Shown piece after piece: positions 19,501 to 27,350 of a DNA stretch of 64,000 nt. Below the pieces are notes generated by a model, which was not told the origin of the DNA, did not search any database, and was given only the letters and a program-made list of their open reading frames with translations. Source of the DNA: Clostridium sp. DSM 17811 (GTDB lineage: Bacteria; Bacillota; Clostridia; Clostridiales; Clostridiaceae); contig NZ_JAHLDU010000009.1 of assembly GCF_018861905.1 (NCBI RefSeq), positions 124,001-188,000 on the forward strand, read 5' to 3'. The first letter of the stretch is position 1. The number at the start of each line of letters is the position of its first letter. The translations under genes and the position numbers were made by a program.

Positions 19501-19780
19501 CCACTGTTCTAACTACAATCATCGCCGTACCTTCACCTATTGGGGTTACTATTCCAGCTGCACTTACAGTAGCCACATCCTCATTACTACTACTCCAAAT
19601 TACTGCTTTATTCGCAGCATTAGCTGGTAATACAGTAGCTTTCAGACTTAATGTTGGCCCACCTACAATTAGAGTTTGGTTTCCTTGAGAAGTAGTTACA
19701 GTAGTGGCACTAATTGCTGATAAATTCACTGCAGCGCGTGTATTATAAACAGATACTTGGATTTGATATAATAGAGCTAT
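16592..19780 (-). repeat. Four tandem 777-780 bp repeats within the Ig-repeat gene
   Basis: The anchor TTTGAATC recurs in equivalent context at 16719, 17499, 18276 and 19053, spacings of 780, 777 and 777 bp. Each unit encodes one A-B-C triplet of Ig-like domains. The units are diverged but clearly homologous at the DNA level, so unequal recombination could change copy number in steps of three domains. Confidence 0.85.
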
Positions 19781-19834
19781 TGTAAAAATTACTAATAAGT
19801 TCTTTACTGTAATTATTTTATGTTTTGTTATCAA
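16592..19834 (-). CDS. Secreted protein of twelve tandem BIG2-type Ig-like domains
   Basis: About 1080 residues. An N-terminal signal segment (NLLVIFTIALLYQIQV) ends near the first Ig-like domain. The rest is twelve BIG2 (intimin/invasin-like) domains of ~85 residues, in a fixed A-B-C order repeated four times. A domains carry WSSSNE..ATVS, B domains IWSSGNEDVAKVSD and LVYVP, C domains WTSSN..VDSNGRVTP and ITATS. The last residues, ATGVIIN, look like the first strand of a thirteenth domain cut by a stop. No LPXTG, SLH, dockerin or cell-wall-binding repeat is seen, so retention at the surface is unexplained. Likely an adhesin or surface scaffold. The start is the TTG at 19834 behind AAAGGGAGTGG; the ATG-like start at 19867 has no ribosome site. 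Confidence 0.85.
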   Translation of the reverse strand: MITKHKIITVKNLLVIFTIALLYQIQVSVYNTRAAVNLSAISATTVTTSQGNQTLIVGGPTLSLKATVLPANAANKAVIWSSSNEDVATVSAAGIVTPIGEGTAMIVVRTVDGGHIDTCIVNVTKSDVSGMTLTPNMVTLKIKGTTTLNPKILPLDASNKTVIWYSGNEDVAKVSDKGVVTAITPGSAGIIGKTVDGNYQVYCLVYVPEEVNSITLSPNNVKFALGDTPVTISAKIMPDNLSIKSITWTSSNYGIVNVDSNGRVTPMSGGSAVITATSTYDKTKKSTCNVTVTGPITDTKIHATGITLKPKQLDLKDGTPYTLTQVITPTNAVNKAVIWSSSNESVATVSDKGIVTPISTGTTLIMVTTVDRGNVDGCVVNVTKKDVTGVILSNNYATLKIKSTLTLKPEIVPSKATNQTIIWSSGNEDVAKVSDTGIVTAITSGSAGIIGRTVDGDYSVYCLVYVPEVIDNITLSQNSLKFDLGGAATVLSAKIMPDNFSLKDIMWTSSNYNIADVDSNGRVTPKAGGKAVITATSVYDKTKKATCSVTVNGPITDTKIHATGITLKPKQLNLIAGTPSTLTQVISPSNAANKAVTYSSSNENVATVSTTGVVTPIAEGFTLIVVTTVDRGNMDSCVVNVTKQDVTGMTLTNNYATLKIKSTLTLKPDIFPVNASNQTVIWSSGNEDVAKVSDTGIVTAISSGSAGIIGKTVDGNYLVYCLVYVPEVIDSITLSQNSLKLKLGDAAVTLSAKIMPDDLSVKDILWTSSNYGIANVDSNGRVVSISGGSAVITATSVYDKTKKATCSVNVIGPISGDLKVHATSISIKPIVNPSIVGTPFTLTTVINPSNAVNKAVTWSSSNENVAVVSATGVVTPIAEGMTLIIVTTVDRGIMDACFVNVTKQDITEMTLIKNSATLKIKSTLSLKPVILPTNASNKTIIWSSGNEDVASVSDDGIVTAITAGTTGIIGRSVEGNHLVYCIVYVPEQVDNIILNQNSLKFKLGDSSVNLSAIVMPENQKVKRVTWTSSNPIVANVDSNGRVTPTSGGTTTITATSVDDTTKKATCSVTVLQPATGVIIN

Positions 19835-19964
19835 TTTTCCACTCCCTTTATTAAGATGAACGATCAATTTTCAATAAAATATATGTCTACCTATTTTAAC
19901 ATTATCTTCTATATATCGGTAATTTGTCAATATACTTTAACTATAAGACAATTTTACATTTTTT

Positions 19965-20018
19965 AAAAACAAAAGTACTCTATATCGCAGACTTTTCTTT
20001 GTCTACTTTATAGAGTAC
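19965..20018 (-). terminator. Terminator of the cadC-cadA operon
   Basis: GTACTCTATA (19975-19984) pairs with TATAGAGTAC (20009-20018), with an inner AGTAGAC/GTCTGC stem. On the minus strand TTTTGTTTTT follows. Confidence 0.85.
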
Positions 20019-20059
20019 GTTTAACTTTTGTTCTTATTAATCTTTTTACTATTTTAAAT

Positions 20060-22204
20060 TTAAGACTTCATAGCTCTCATAGAATTTAAAACTGCAATCA
20101 AAGCAACTCCTACATCTCCAAAAACTGCTTCCCACATATTTGCCATTCCAAACACTGCAAAGATCAATATAGCTGCTTTTACACCTAGTGCAAATACAAT
20201 ATTTTGCATAACAATCTTCTTTGTTTTTTTAGCAATTTTGATAGCCTCGGCAATCTTTGATGGTTCATCTGTCATTATTACTATATCAGCAGCTTCTATT
20301 GCAGCATCTGAACCCACACCGCCCATAGCAATTCCAATATCTGCTCTTGCAAGCACTGGCGCATCATTGATGCCATCTCCTACAAATACTATTTTTCCTT
20401 TAGGTGACTTTTCATTTTGAAGTTTTTCAAGCTTTTCTACCTTATCCTGCGGAAGAAGTTCTGAGTAAACTTCATCAACGCCAAGAACTTTTCCAATATT
20501 ATTTGCTATATCTTTATTATCACCAGTAAGCATTACTATTTTTTTAACACCCATTGACTTTAATTTTTTTATAGCAGAAATAGAATCATCTTTTATCTCA
20601 TCGGATATTATAATGCTACCAACATATATATTGTCTATAGCTACATATATTATAGAACCAACATTTTCACCTTTAGCGTAAGAAATTTTCTCACTATCCA
20701 TGAGCTTTGAATTACCAGCTAGGACATATTTTCCTTTTACTTTAGCTCTAATACCCTTTCCAGCTATTTCTTCCACGTCTTCAATATCTTTTTTGTTTAC
20801 TTCTTTACCATAAGCTTTTAATATAGATGTTGCAATAGGATGATTAGAATAACTTTCAACAAATGCTGCATACTCTAATAATTCCTCTTCACTTATTTCT
20901 CCTTCTACATGCATTTTTGTAACCTTAAATACTCCTTTAGTTAGTGTCCCTGTTTTATCGAAAACTACCATTTCCACACTATTAAGTGCCTCTAAGTAGT
21001 TTCCACCTTTAACTAAAATTCCACTTTTTGATGCTCCACCTATTCCTCCAAAGAATCCGAGTGGAATAGATATCACTAAAGCGCAAGGACAAGATACTAC
21101 TAAGAATACAAGTGCTCTATATACCCACTGCGAGAAAGTAGCACCAGGTATTAAAATTGGCGGAATCACCGCAAGTACAACAGCACTTATAACTACAATA
21201 GGTGTGTAATATCTTGCAAATTTAGTTATAAAGTTTTCAGTTGGTGCTTTTTTACTACTAGCATTTTTAACTAAATCTAATATTTTTGCTAAAGCTGATT
21301 CGCCAAACTCTTTTTTCACCTCTATAGTTAATAACCCATTTTTATTTATGCAGCCTGCTAAAATTTCATCACCAGCACTTACTTCTCTTGGAACTGATTC
21401 ACCAGTTAAGGCAGATGAATCAACTAACGAACTTCCTTCTATAACACTACCATCTAAAGGTACTTTTTCACCAGGTTTTACTATTATAATATCTCCAATG
21501 TGTACCTCATCCGGATCAACTTTTACTATTTCATCATTAATTTTCTTATTTGCATAATCTGGTCTTATATCCATTAGTGCAGATATTGACTTTGTGGATT
21601 TGTTTACAGCTACATCCTGGAAAAATTCTCCTACTTGATAAAAAAGCATAACCCCAACACCTTCTGGGAATTGTCCTATAGAAAATGCTCCCACTGTTGC
21701 AATTACCATCAAGAAATTTTCATCAAAAATTTCTCCTCTCAATATATTTTTTATGGCAACCACTAATACGTCTCCACCAATTAATAAATAACTTATAAGA
21801 TATAATGAAAATTCAAACCAGTAATCTAATTTTAATATAACTGCTATAATGTAAATTACAAAACCTACCGAAAAACGTATAATTTTATTTTTATTATTTC
21901 CTTCTTCCCCATCATTATGTCCATGATCATGATTATGGGAATGTCCCTCATATTTAACTCCATGAATGTCACTTTGTATAAAATTAACGTCGGGTTCTAT
22001 CCTCTTAACTATTTTTTTTGCTTCATCTATGACTTTTAATATTTTATCCTCGCTTTGAAATTGTATCACCAAATTTTTACTAATAAAGTTTATATTCGCA
22101 TCGGATACTCCATCTAACTTTCTACATTGAGTTTCAATTTTATTGGCACAATTTACGCAACATAGACCCTCTAAAATGAATTCCCTTCTTATTATATCCT
22201 CCAT
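20060..22204 (-). CDS. cadA: Heavy-metal P1B-type ATPase (Cd2+/Zn2+/Pb2+ exporter)
   Basis: A 714-residue P1B ATPase. Residues ~7-70 form an HMA metal-binding domain whose motif reads LCCVNCANK (C15, C16, C19). A short histidine-rich stretch HSHNHDHGHN follows (88-97). Then come eight predicted membrane helices with the ion-site CPC motif (372-374), the TGES actuator (~268), phosphorylation loop DKTGT (416-420) and the GDGINDAP hinge. CPC with an HMA and His-rich linker and no copper-type MxCxxC suggests the divalent Zn/Cd/Pb group. It is the second gene of an operon with the ArsR-type repressor 69 bp upstream. Confidence 0.95.
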   Translation of the reverse strand: MEDIIRREFILEGLCCVNCANKIETQCRKLDGVSDANINFISKNLVIQFQSEDKILKVIDEAKKIVKRIEPDVNFIQSDIHGVKYEGHSHNHDHGHNDGEEGNNKNKIIRFSVGFVIYIIAVILKLDYWFEFSLYLISYLLIGGDVLVVAIKNILRGEIFDENFLMVIATVGAFSIGQFPEGVGVMLFYQVGEFFQDVAVNKSTKSISALMDIRPDYANKKINDEIVKVDPDEVHIGDIIIVKPGEKVPLDGSVIEGSSLVDSSALTGESVPREVSAGDEILAGCINKNGLLTIEVKKEFGESALAKILDLVKNASSKKAPTENFITKFARYYTPIVVISAVVLAVIPPILIPGATFSQWVYRALVFLVVSCPCALVISIPLGFFGGIGGASKSGILVKGGNYLEALNSVEMVVFDKTGTLTKGVFKVTKMHVEGEISEEELLEYAAFVESYSNHPIATSILKAYGKEVNKKDIEDVEEIAGKGIRAKVKGKYVLAGNSKLMDSEKISYAKGENVGSIIYVAIDNIYVGSIIISDEIKDDSISAIKKLKSMGVKKIVMLTGDNKDIANNIGKVLGVDEVYSELLPQDKVEKLEKLQNEKSPKGKIVFVGDGINDAPVLARADIGIAMGGVGSDAAIEAADIVIMTDEPSKIAEAIKIAKKTKKIVMQNIVFALGVKAAILIFAVFGMANMWEAVFGDVGVALIAVLNSMRAMKS

Positions 22205-22272
22205 TTTCTCGCCTCGCTTTCAAAGTTTTTACGTTCTTTTATATTATGAATTATTGTTTATGTAATAGAATA

Positions 22273-22635
22273 TTATCTAAGTTCTTTTATGTGTGTAAGT
22301 CCTTGATCAAATATTTGTTTAACATGCTGATCGTCCAATGAATAATAGACAACCTTACCCTCACGTCTATACTTAACAAGTCTAGCATTCTTAAGTACAC
22401 GCAATTGATGTGAAATAGCTGATTGAGTCATAATAAGAAGAGCTGCTATATCACAAACACACATTTCAGTTTCAAAAAGCACACAAAGGATTTTAATTCT
22501 TGTACTATCTCCAAAAACCTTAAAAAGTTCCGCTAGATCTGATAAAGTCTCTGCTGGTGGTATTAATCTTCTTACTTTTTCTATCTCATCTTCATGAACA
22601 GTTGCGCAATGACAAAACTCTATATCTTTCTCCAT
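22273..22635 (-). CDS. cadC: ArsR/SmtB-family metal-responsive repressor (CadC type)
   Basis: A 120-residue winged-helix repressor. It has an N-terminal cysteine pair (FCHCATVHE), the alpha-3 metalloregulatory motif ETEMCVCDIAALL, the recognition helix QSAISHQLRVLKNARLV, and a C-terminal helix DDQHVKQIFDQGLTHI with the D-x-H...H pattern of the alpha-5 zinc site. Having both cysteine (alpha-3N) and alpha-5 sites is the CadC arrangement for Cd/Pb/Zn sensing. It would release its operator on metal binding to derepress itself and cadA. A consensus promoter and an inverted-repeat operator lie directly upstream. Confidence 0.93.
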   Translation of the reverse strand: MEKDIEFCHCATVHEDEIEKVRRLIPPAETLSDLAELFKVFGDSTRIKILCVLFETEMCVCDIAALLIMTQSAISHQLRVLKNARLVKYRREGKVVYYSLDDQHVKQIFDQGLTHIKELR

Positions 22636-22650
22636 CTATATTCCCCTTTC

Positions 22651-22711
22651 ATATGAACATATGAATTGTTGTTCATACGTTCATTATATGATACCCAACA
22701 ATACTTGTCAA
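22651..22711 (-). promoter_or_regulatory. cadC promoter with overlapping CadC operator
   Basis: On the minus strand TTGACA (22706-22711), a 17-bp spacer and TATAAT (22683-22688) form a perfect vegetative promoter. Just downstream is the inverted repeat TATGAA-N6-TTCATA (22660-22677), with extra TATGAAC half-sites on its flank, typical of ArsR/CadC operators. Repressor bound here would block initiation. Confidence 0.85.
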
Positions 22712-22768
22712 CATTCCCTTAAAATATTTTTTCACTTGGTAATTCCATTGTTAATACATCATCCTACA

Positions 22769-22858
22769 TTAGGGGATAGTTAATAACTTTAGTATTATTA
22801 ATCCTTGATATAACTCGGGTTGACGTTAGGGGACACTTAATAACTATTGTATTATCAA
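22769..22858. repeat. Pair of 33-bp direct repeats, 57-bp period
   Basis: TTAGGGGATAGTTAATAAC (from 22769) and TTAGGGGACACTTAATAAC (from 22826) begin two 33-bp near-identical copies differing at about six positions. They lie between the cad promoter and the methyltransferase terminator. No known element is recognised. Confidence 0.6.
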
Positions 22859-22880
22859 CCTAGTAAATATCACAAAAAAT

Positions 22881-22918
22881 AAAAACTCGCATCATGCATT
22901 TGCATGATGCGAGTTTTT
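22881..22918 (-). terminator. Terminator of the methyltransferase/reductase gene
   Basis: AAAAACTCGCATCATGCA pairs with TGCATGATGCGAGTTTTT around a two-base loop. T-rich tails lie on both sides, 20 bp after the stop codon. Confidence 0.9.
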
Positions 22919-22938
22919 AATTCACTAAACAATTTAAT

Positions 22939-24705
22939 CTAATAACTATCTATAGTACCTATATTCTTAATGATTTCAGAAATTATATCGATTCTTTTAA
23001 ATGGTGTAATAAGATAATATCCATCTACATAATTATAAATTTCTCTTGCAATATCTGTAGATATCTTAATTGCAAGAATTGTAGCTTCCTCTTTTGAAAT
23101 ACCATTGTATAGCTCCGTGATTTCATCAGAAACAGTTATCCCTGAAATTTCATTATTCATAAAACAAGCGTTCCTATGACTTACAATTGGAATAATCCCA
23201 CCTAGGATTTTAGCAGGCAACTCCTTGCGTGCTTGTTTTAAGTTCTCTACAGCTTGCTTTGATAAAATTGGTTGTGTTAAAAACATAGTTACACCATTTT
23301 CTATTTTCTTTTTTGCGTGGTCAAGTTGACTACTAAAATTAACAGCATTTACATTTAAGGCACCACAAACATTAAAAGGTGATGAGAATGTTGTCTCATT
23401 TAAATTAGTAATGTAATTGGCAAGTATTGCAGAATTAAAGCTAAACATTGCCTTAACCTCATCCCGCTCAGCCGATGGTATAGGGTCACCAGTTACCACT
23501 AAAACATTATTTACTCCCTCAATGCTTAAGCCTAAAAGCAATGCTTTAGTCGCATTAATATTTCTATCTCGACAAGTCATATGAGGAATAGTTGTAACGT
23601 CAAGTTCTCTCTTTAACTTACAAGCAAGTAAGCTGCTATCTACTCTAACTCTTGCAACTGGACAATCTGCAATAGTTATTGCATCAACTCCTTGCTCCTT
23701 AAGACTTTTAGCACTATTCATAAAAAAATCTATCCCCGTATCCATCGGTGGATCAAGTTCCACCGCAATAATCTTTTTCCCAAGCTTGATTTTTTCAAGA
23801 AGAGAATTTTTAACTATAAGTTTTTCAAACTTAATTTTTTCTATATTTATGCTTGGTACAATTTCATGTGGAGATAATCCTTCTATATTCGCTACAGTTT
23901 CTCTTATAAATTCTGGAGTTGTACCACAGCATCCACCTATTATCGCTACACCTTGTTTTGCTATTTCTAACATTTGCCTTGCAAAATATTCTTTAGTATT
24001 ATTAAAAAACGTACGATTATTTATTACTGTTGGATACCCCGAATTTGGCATAACGGAGATTGTTTTATTTTCTATATTAAGAGTTTTAATATATTTTAAT
24101 AAATGATTTGGCCCCGAAAAACAGTTAAAGCCACAAGCATCTATACTTGATATATTAAAAACTTTCTCTATAAATTTTTCACCTGATATACCATTTCTTG
24201 TGAACCCTTCTGGTGAAACTGCAAGTTCCATCAAAATATATGCCTTTGGATTTTTTTCCTTAATATATTTAGAAATTTGGGCTAGATATTCATCGCTACT
24301 AAAAGTTTCGAATATAAAGTGCGTTGCACCGAGTTCTAAAAACAAATCTACTATTTCTTTATATGCCTCCCATAAATCCAGCGTCTCTAAAAATGGGATT
24401 GGTCCAATATCCGCAAAAACCAAAACATCAGTGCCCTTTGTTGCCTCACTTGCTATTTCATAACCTTTTACAATCACATCTTTTACTCCATTAAAATCAC
24501 TTTCAAGGCTAATTCTATTTGCAGCAAATGTATTTGTTTTAATAGCCTTGCAACCTGCATCTATATATTCCTTATGTATATTTAATATGGTATTTCTATC
24601 ATAAATATTTGCAAGCTCACATTTAGATAATGGGTTTTCTTTGATACTTGCATAATATGTCCCCATAGCACCATCAAAAATCAGTGGTAATTCCTTAACA
24701 TTCAT
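22939..24705 (-). CDS. Bifunctional homocysteine S-methyltransferase / methylenetetrahydrofolate reductase
   Basis: A 588-residue fusion like Bacillus YitJ. Residues ~1-290 are a Pfam S-methyltrans domain: FDGAMGTYYAS, KTNTFAANRISL, and zinc-binding cysteines in FNCFSGPN and GGCCGTTPEF. Residues ~300-585 are a MetF TIM barrel: AVELDPPMDTG, DCPVARVRVDS, MTCRDRNINATKA, VTGDPIPSAERD and FLTQPILSK. Together they reduce methylene-THF and methylate homocysteine, or scavenge methyl groups, in methionine synthesis. The start is the ATG at 24705, with AGAAAGGAG upstream; an ATG at 24729 lacks a site. No S-box (SAM) riboswitch is seen in the leader, unlike many Firmicute methionine genes. Confidence 0.92.
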   Translation of the reverse strand: MNVKELPLIFDGAMGTYYASIKENPLSKCELANIYDRNTILNIHKEYIDAGCKAIKTNTFAANRISLESDFNGVKDVIVKGYEIASEATKGTDVLVFADIGPIPFLETLDLWEAYKEIVDLFLELGATHFIFETFSSDEYLAQISKYIKEKNPKAYILMELAVSPEGFTRNGISGEKFIEKVFNISSIDACGFNCFSGPNHLLKYIKTLNIENKTISVMPNSGYPTVINNRTFFNNTKEYFARQMLEIAKQGVAIIGGCCGTTPEFIRETVANIEGLSPHEIVPSINIEKIKFEKLIVKNSLLEKIKLGKKIIAVELDPPMDTGIDFFMNSAKSLKEQGVDAITIADCPVARVRVDSSLLACKLKRELDVTTIPHMTCRDRNINATKALLLGLSIEGVNNVLVVTGDPIPSAERDEVKAMFSFNSAILANYITNLNETTFSSPFNVCGALNVNAVNFSSQLDHAKKKIENGVTMFLTQPILSKQAVENLKQARKELPAKILGGIIPIVSHRNACFMNNEISGITVSDEITELYNGISKEEATILAIKISTDIAREIYNYVDGYYLITPFKRIDIISEIIKNIGTIDSY

Positions 24706-25010
24706 ATATTTCTCCTTTCTCTCAAACATACAATCTTATATTTAATAATCATCAAAAATTTCTTTAGGCTAATTATATCAAAAAATTCTGATTATAGTAT
24801 ACTTTAGAAAAAGTAATACTTAAAGCTTTAAAAATACATTTGATATAATTACTCTACATATCTAAATTATTTTCTTGCATATTACCATAAATGAAGCGTA
24901 AGATAACATTAGGATATTAAAGCAATAAGAATGTCTCATAATCAAGAAAAATATTTTCCTCGCATTGTACATAAGTAAAAAATAAATCTTAAATGAAATG
25001 GGTGATATCG
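24706..25010. other. Divergent AT-rich intergenic region, promoters only
   Basis: 305 bp between the methyltransferase fusion (minus) and the rubredoxin reductase-like gene (plus). TATAAT matches occur on the minus strand at 24772-24777 and 24791-24796 and on the plus strand at 24844-24849. No riboswitch, terminator or small gene was recognised. Confidence 0.4.
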
Positions 25011-26225
25011 ATGGCTAAAAAAATTATAATAGTAGGTAGTGGCATTACAGCAATAACAGCTATTAAAGCAATTAGAGAAATAGATTTAGATTCAGATATA
25101 TGTTTAATTGGAGAAGAAAAATTTTATCCATATACCAGAATAAAATTATCCAAAAGTTTATTCGATAACCTTGAAGAAAATAATATACTTATTCAAAAAA
25201 AAGAGTGGTATGAACAAAATAACGTGAAAATATTAATTAATACTAAAGTGGTAAGTATAGATTCAAATTCACATGAAGTATCCTTATCTAATGAAAGTAA
25301 ACTTAGTTATGATAAATTGTTAATTGCAAACGGTGCAAGTAATAACGTACCTCCAGTTGATGGTATAGGTATGAACGGAGTATACACACTTCGGGGTCTT
25401 AATGACGCTTTAAATATTAAAGAGAAGCTTAATGAGAACACGAATGTAATAGTTCTTGGTGGAGGAATACTTGGCCTTGAAATGGCCTTCATATTACATC
25501 AGCATAACATCAAAGTTACAATTGTTGAATTATGTCCAAGGCTTATGCCTCGCCAATTAGACGATAAAGCATCAGAGATATTAAAAAGCAAAATACAAGC
25601 TTGTGGAATACAAATATTAACTAACACTTGTGTAAATAAAATAATAGGCACTGATAATAAAGTAGAAGGAATTCTTATAAACGAAAATGTAGAATTAAAG
25701 TGTGACATAGTTATTCACTCAATAGGTATTAAACCTAATATGGACCTAATTTTAAAGACTGATATTAAAAGAGAAAGAGGAATACTCGTAAACAATAAAA
25801 TGGAAACTAATATAAAAGACATTTATGCAGCAGGTGATATTGCAGAATTTGATAATCAAGTTATTGGATTATGGAATATTGCTATATCACAAGGAAAAGT
25901 TGCAGGGTACAATATTTCAGGGCGTGATGCTGTATATGAAAAGATTACTCCAGTAACAATGCTAAATGCTTTTGGTATTTCTTTGTTTTCTATGGGATGT
26001 ATAGAAGAATCCAGTTCTACGAAAGTATTATCATATGAAGATATTAATGGAACCGGCTATAAAAAGATATTTATAAAAAATAATAAGATTATTGGTGCAA
26101 TTGTAATAGGTGATGCTAGAAGATCACCACTTCTTAAATCTGCCATTGAAAAAGAATTACCCTTAGATGGAATAAACTTATCTGATATATCCGTAGACGA
26201 GTTATTAGACAAATTAAAAAAGTAG
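25011..26225 (+). CDS. FAD/NAD(P)-dependent oxidoreductase, NADH:rubredoxin reductase type
   Basis: A 404-residue two-dinucleotide-fold flavoprotein. The N-terminal FAD motif is KIIIVGSGITAITA; the NAD(P) motif is VIVLGGGILGLEMA (~145-158); the second FAD motif is DIYAAGDIAEF (~270-280). No redox CxxC and no cysteine-sulfenic motif is present, which excludes thioredoxin-reductase and NADH-oxidase types. It matches the clostridial NADH:rubredoxin oxidoreductase layout, used in oxygen and peroxide detoxification with rubredoxin and flavodiiron proteins. No rubredoxin gene is adjacent, so the acceptor is inferred. GGGTGAT precedes the ATG at 25011; the ATG at 24993 has no ribosome site. Probably monocistronic, with a terminator behind it. 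Confidence 0.82.
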   Translation: MAKKIIIVGSGITAITAIKAIREIDLDSDICLIGEEKFYPYTRIKLSKSLFDNLEENNILIQKKEWYEQNNVKILINTKVVSIDSNSHEVSLSNESKLSYDKLLIANGASNNVPPVDGIGMNGVYTLRGLNDALNIKEKLNENTNVIVLGGGILGLEMAFILHQHNIKVTIVELCPRLMPRQLDDKASEILKSKIQACGIQILTNTCVNKIIGTDNKVEGILINENVELKCDIVIHSIGIKPNMDLILKTDIKRERGILVNNKMETNIKDIYAAGDIAEFDNQVIGLWNIAISQGKVAGYNISGRDAVYEKITPVTMLNAFGISLFSMGCIEESSSTKVLSYEDINGTGYKKIFIKNNKIIGAIVIGDARRSPLLKSAIEKELPLDGINLSDISVDELLDKLKK

Positions 26226-26261
26226 ATCAAAAATACAATACTTAATTTACACAAAATAAAT

Positions 26262-26304
26262 GCCAGGATTTTTAATCATATAATGATAAAAACCTGGCTT
26301 TTTC
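26262..26304. terminator. Terminator between the oxidoreductase gene and surE
   Basis: GCCAGG...CCTGGC outer stem with an AT-rich inner stem (TTTTTAATCAT/ATGATAAAAA) and a six-T tail in the plus direction. surE converges on it and stops 5 bp later. Confidence 0.85.
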
Positions 26305-26308
26305 TTAA

Positions 26309-27061
26309 TTAGAACCATTTACCTACATCATTTAATATTTCAAAATTAGTTAGATCATAATGAAGTGGAGTTACAGTAACGTACCCATCTTTAAAATATA
26401 TTGTATCGGAATCTTCCTCATGAATATCTTTTGCCGTGCCCTTAATCTGATACTGAGTTTCATTATTTTCTCCAATAGATTCTACATATTTATTATTATA
26501 CAATCTGCTTCCAATTTTACACACTTTAATTCCTTTTATTTTATTCTCTGCAAGCATTGGAACATTTACATTTAATACAATGTCATTATTAATTTTATTT
26601 TGGATAGCCTTAAGAAGTATCACCCCAGCATATTTAGCCGCTATGTCATAATTTTCAGTATTGTCATCAAACTCTACTGAAACCGCCATTGCTGGTATTT
26701 TATATATAGTAGCTTCTATTGCTGCAGAAACAGTTCCGGAATATAAAACATCTGTACCTAAGTTAAAACCTCTATTAATTCCTGATACTACCATATCTAT
26801 TTTAGCATCAGTAAGTTTATTTATTGCAATTTTTACACAATCCGCTGGCGTTCCATCTACACTATAAGCTTTTGCTTTTAATCCTTTGAGCTTAGTTTCT
26901 TTAACAATAAGTGGTCTTGTAAGAGTTATTGAATGCCCACATGCACTACGCTCTTTATCTGGTGCTACGATAATTACTTCATGATTTTTTTCAAGTTCTT
27001 TAGCTAAGGCATATATTCCTTTTGCGTTTATACCATCGTCGTTTGTCAGTAACAATCTCAT
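26309..27061 (-). CDS. surE: 5'-nucleotidase SurE
   Basis: A 250-residue SurE, a metal-dependent phosphatase acting on nucleoside 5'- and 3'-monophosphates and short polyphosphate. The family N-terminus RLLLTNDDGINAKGI gives the metal-ligand Asp-Asp pair. SACGHSITLTRPL (~39-52), DGTPADCVKIAI and VVSGINRGFNLGTDVLYSGT (~82-101) are the other conserved blocks. The start is the second ATG at 27061, seven bases after GGAGG; the upstream ATG at 27067 touches the ribosome site. It is monocistronic, facing the oxidoreductase gene and divergent from the permease gene. Confidence 0.95.
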   Translation of the reverse strand: MRLLLTNDDGINAKGIYALAKELEKNHEVIIVAPDKERSACGHSITLTRPLIVKETKLKGLKAKAYSVDGTPADCVKIAINKLTDAKIDMVVSGINRGFNLGTDVLYSGTVSAAIEATIYKIPAMAVSVEFDDNTENYDIAAKYAGVILLKAIQNKINNDIVLNVNVPMLAENKIKGIKVCKIGSRLYNNKYVESIGENNETQYQIKGTAKDIHEEDSDTIYFKDGYVTVTPLHYDLTNFEILNDVGKWF

Positions 27062-27350
27062 TTTCATTCCTCCAATTATTTACTACAATACATATAATTT
27101 TATAACATATATATTTATATATTATAACAATAGATACATATGGGCAAATATAAATTTATATTCTAATATCCTTCAACTCATTAAATCATCTCTTAGGCCT
27201 CTGAAGTCTTAAAAGTAATCTCTTTCAAACTTTTGTTGACTATACCTAAGTTTGATATTAAAATTATATAGAAATAATATAATTTTAATTTTAGGATGTA
27301 ATTATTCGCTAACTGTATACAAAATACTAAAGAAGAAAGGATGATTTATT

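Noticed and set aside
17067-19688. Three open frames on the plus strand (17067-17444, 18651-18863, 19242-19688) opposite the Ig-repeat gene
   Set aside because: They are repeated threonine/valine/isoleucine-rich antisense shadows of the BIG2 repeats, with no ribosome sites; their periodicity follows the domain repeats.
16592-19780. Regular repeats considered as a CRISPR-like or satellite array
   Set aside because: The 777-780 bp period is in frame and encodes Ig-like domain triplets; there are no short repeats with unique spacers.
24706-25010. SAM (S-box) riboswitch sought upstream of the methyltransferase/reductase fusion
   Set aside because: No conserved S-box blocks or terminator hairpin are visible; the region is plain AT-rich promoter DNA.
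27062-27350. T-box leader sought upstream of the amino-acid permease
   Set aside because: No T-box core (AGGGTGGNACCGCG-like) or specifier structure is present.
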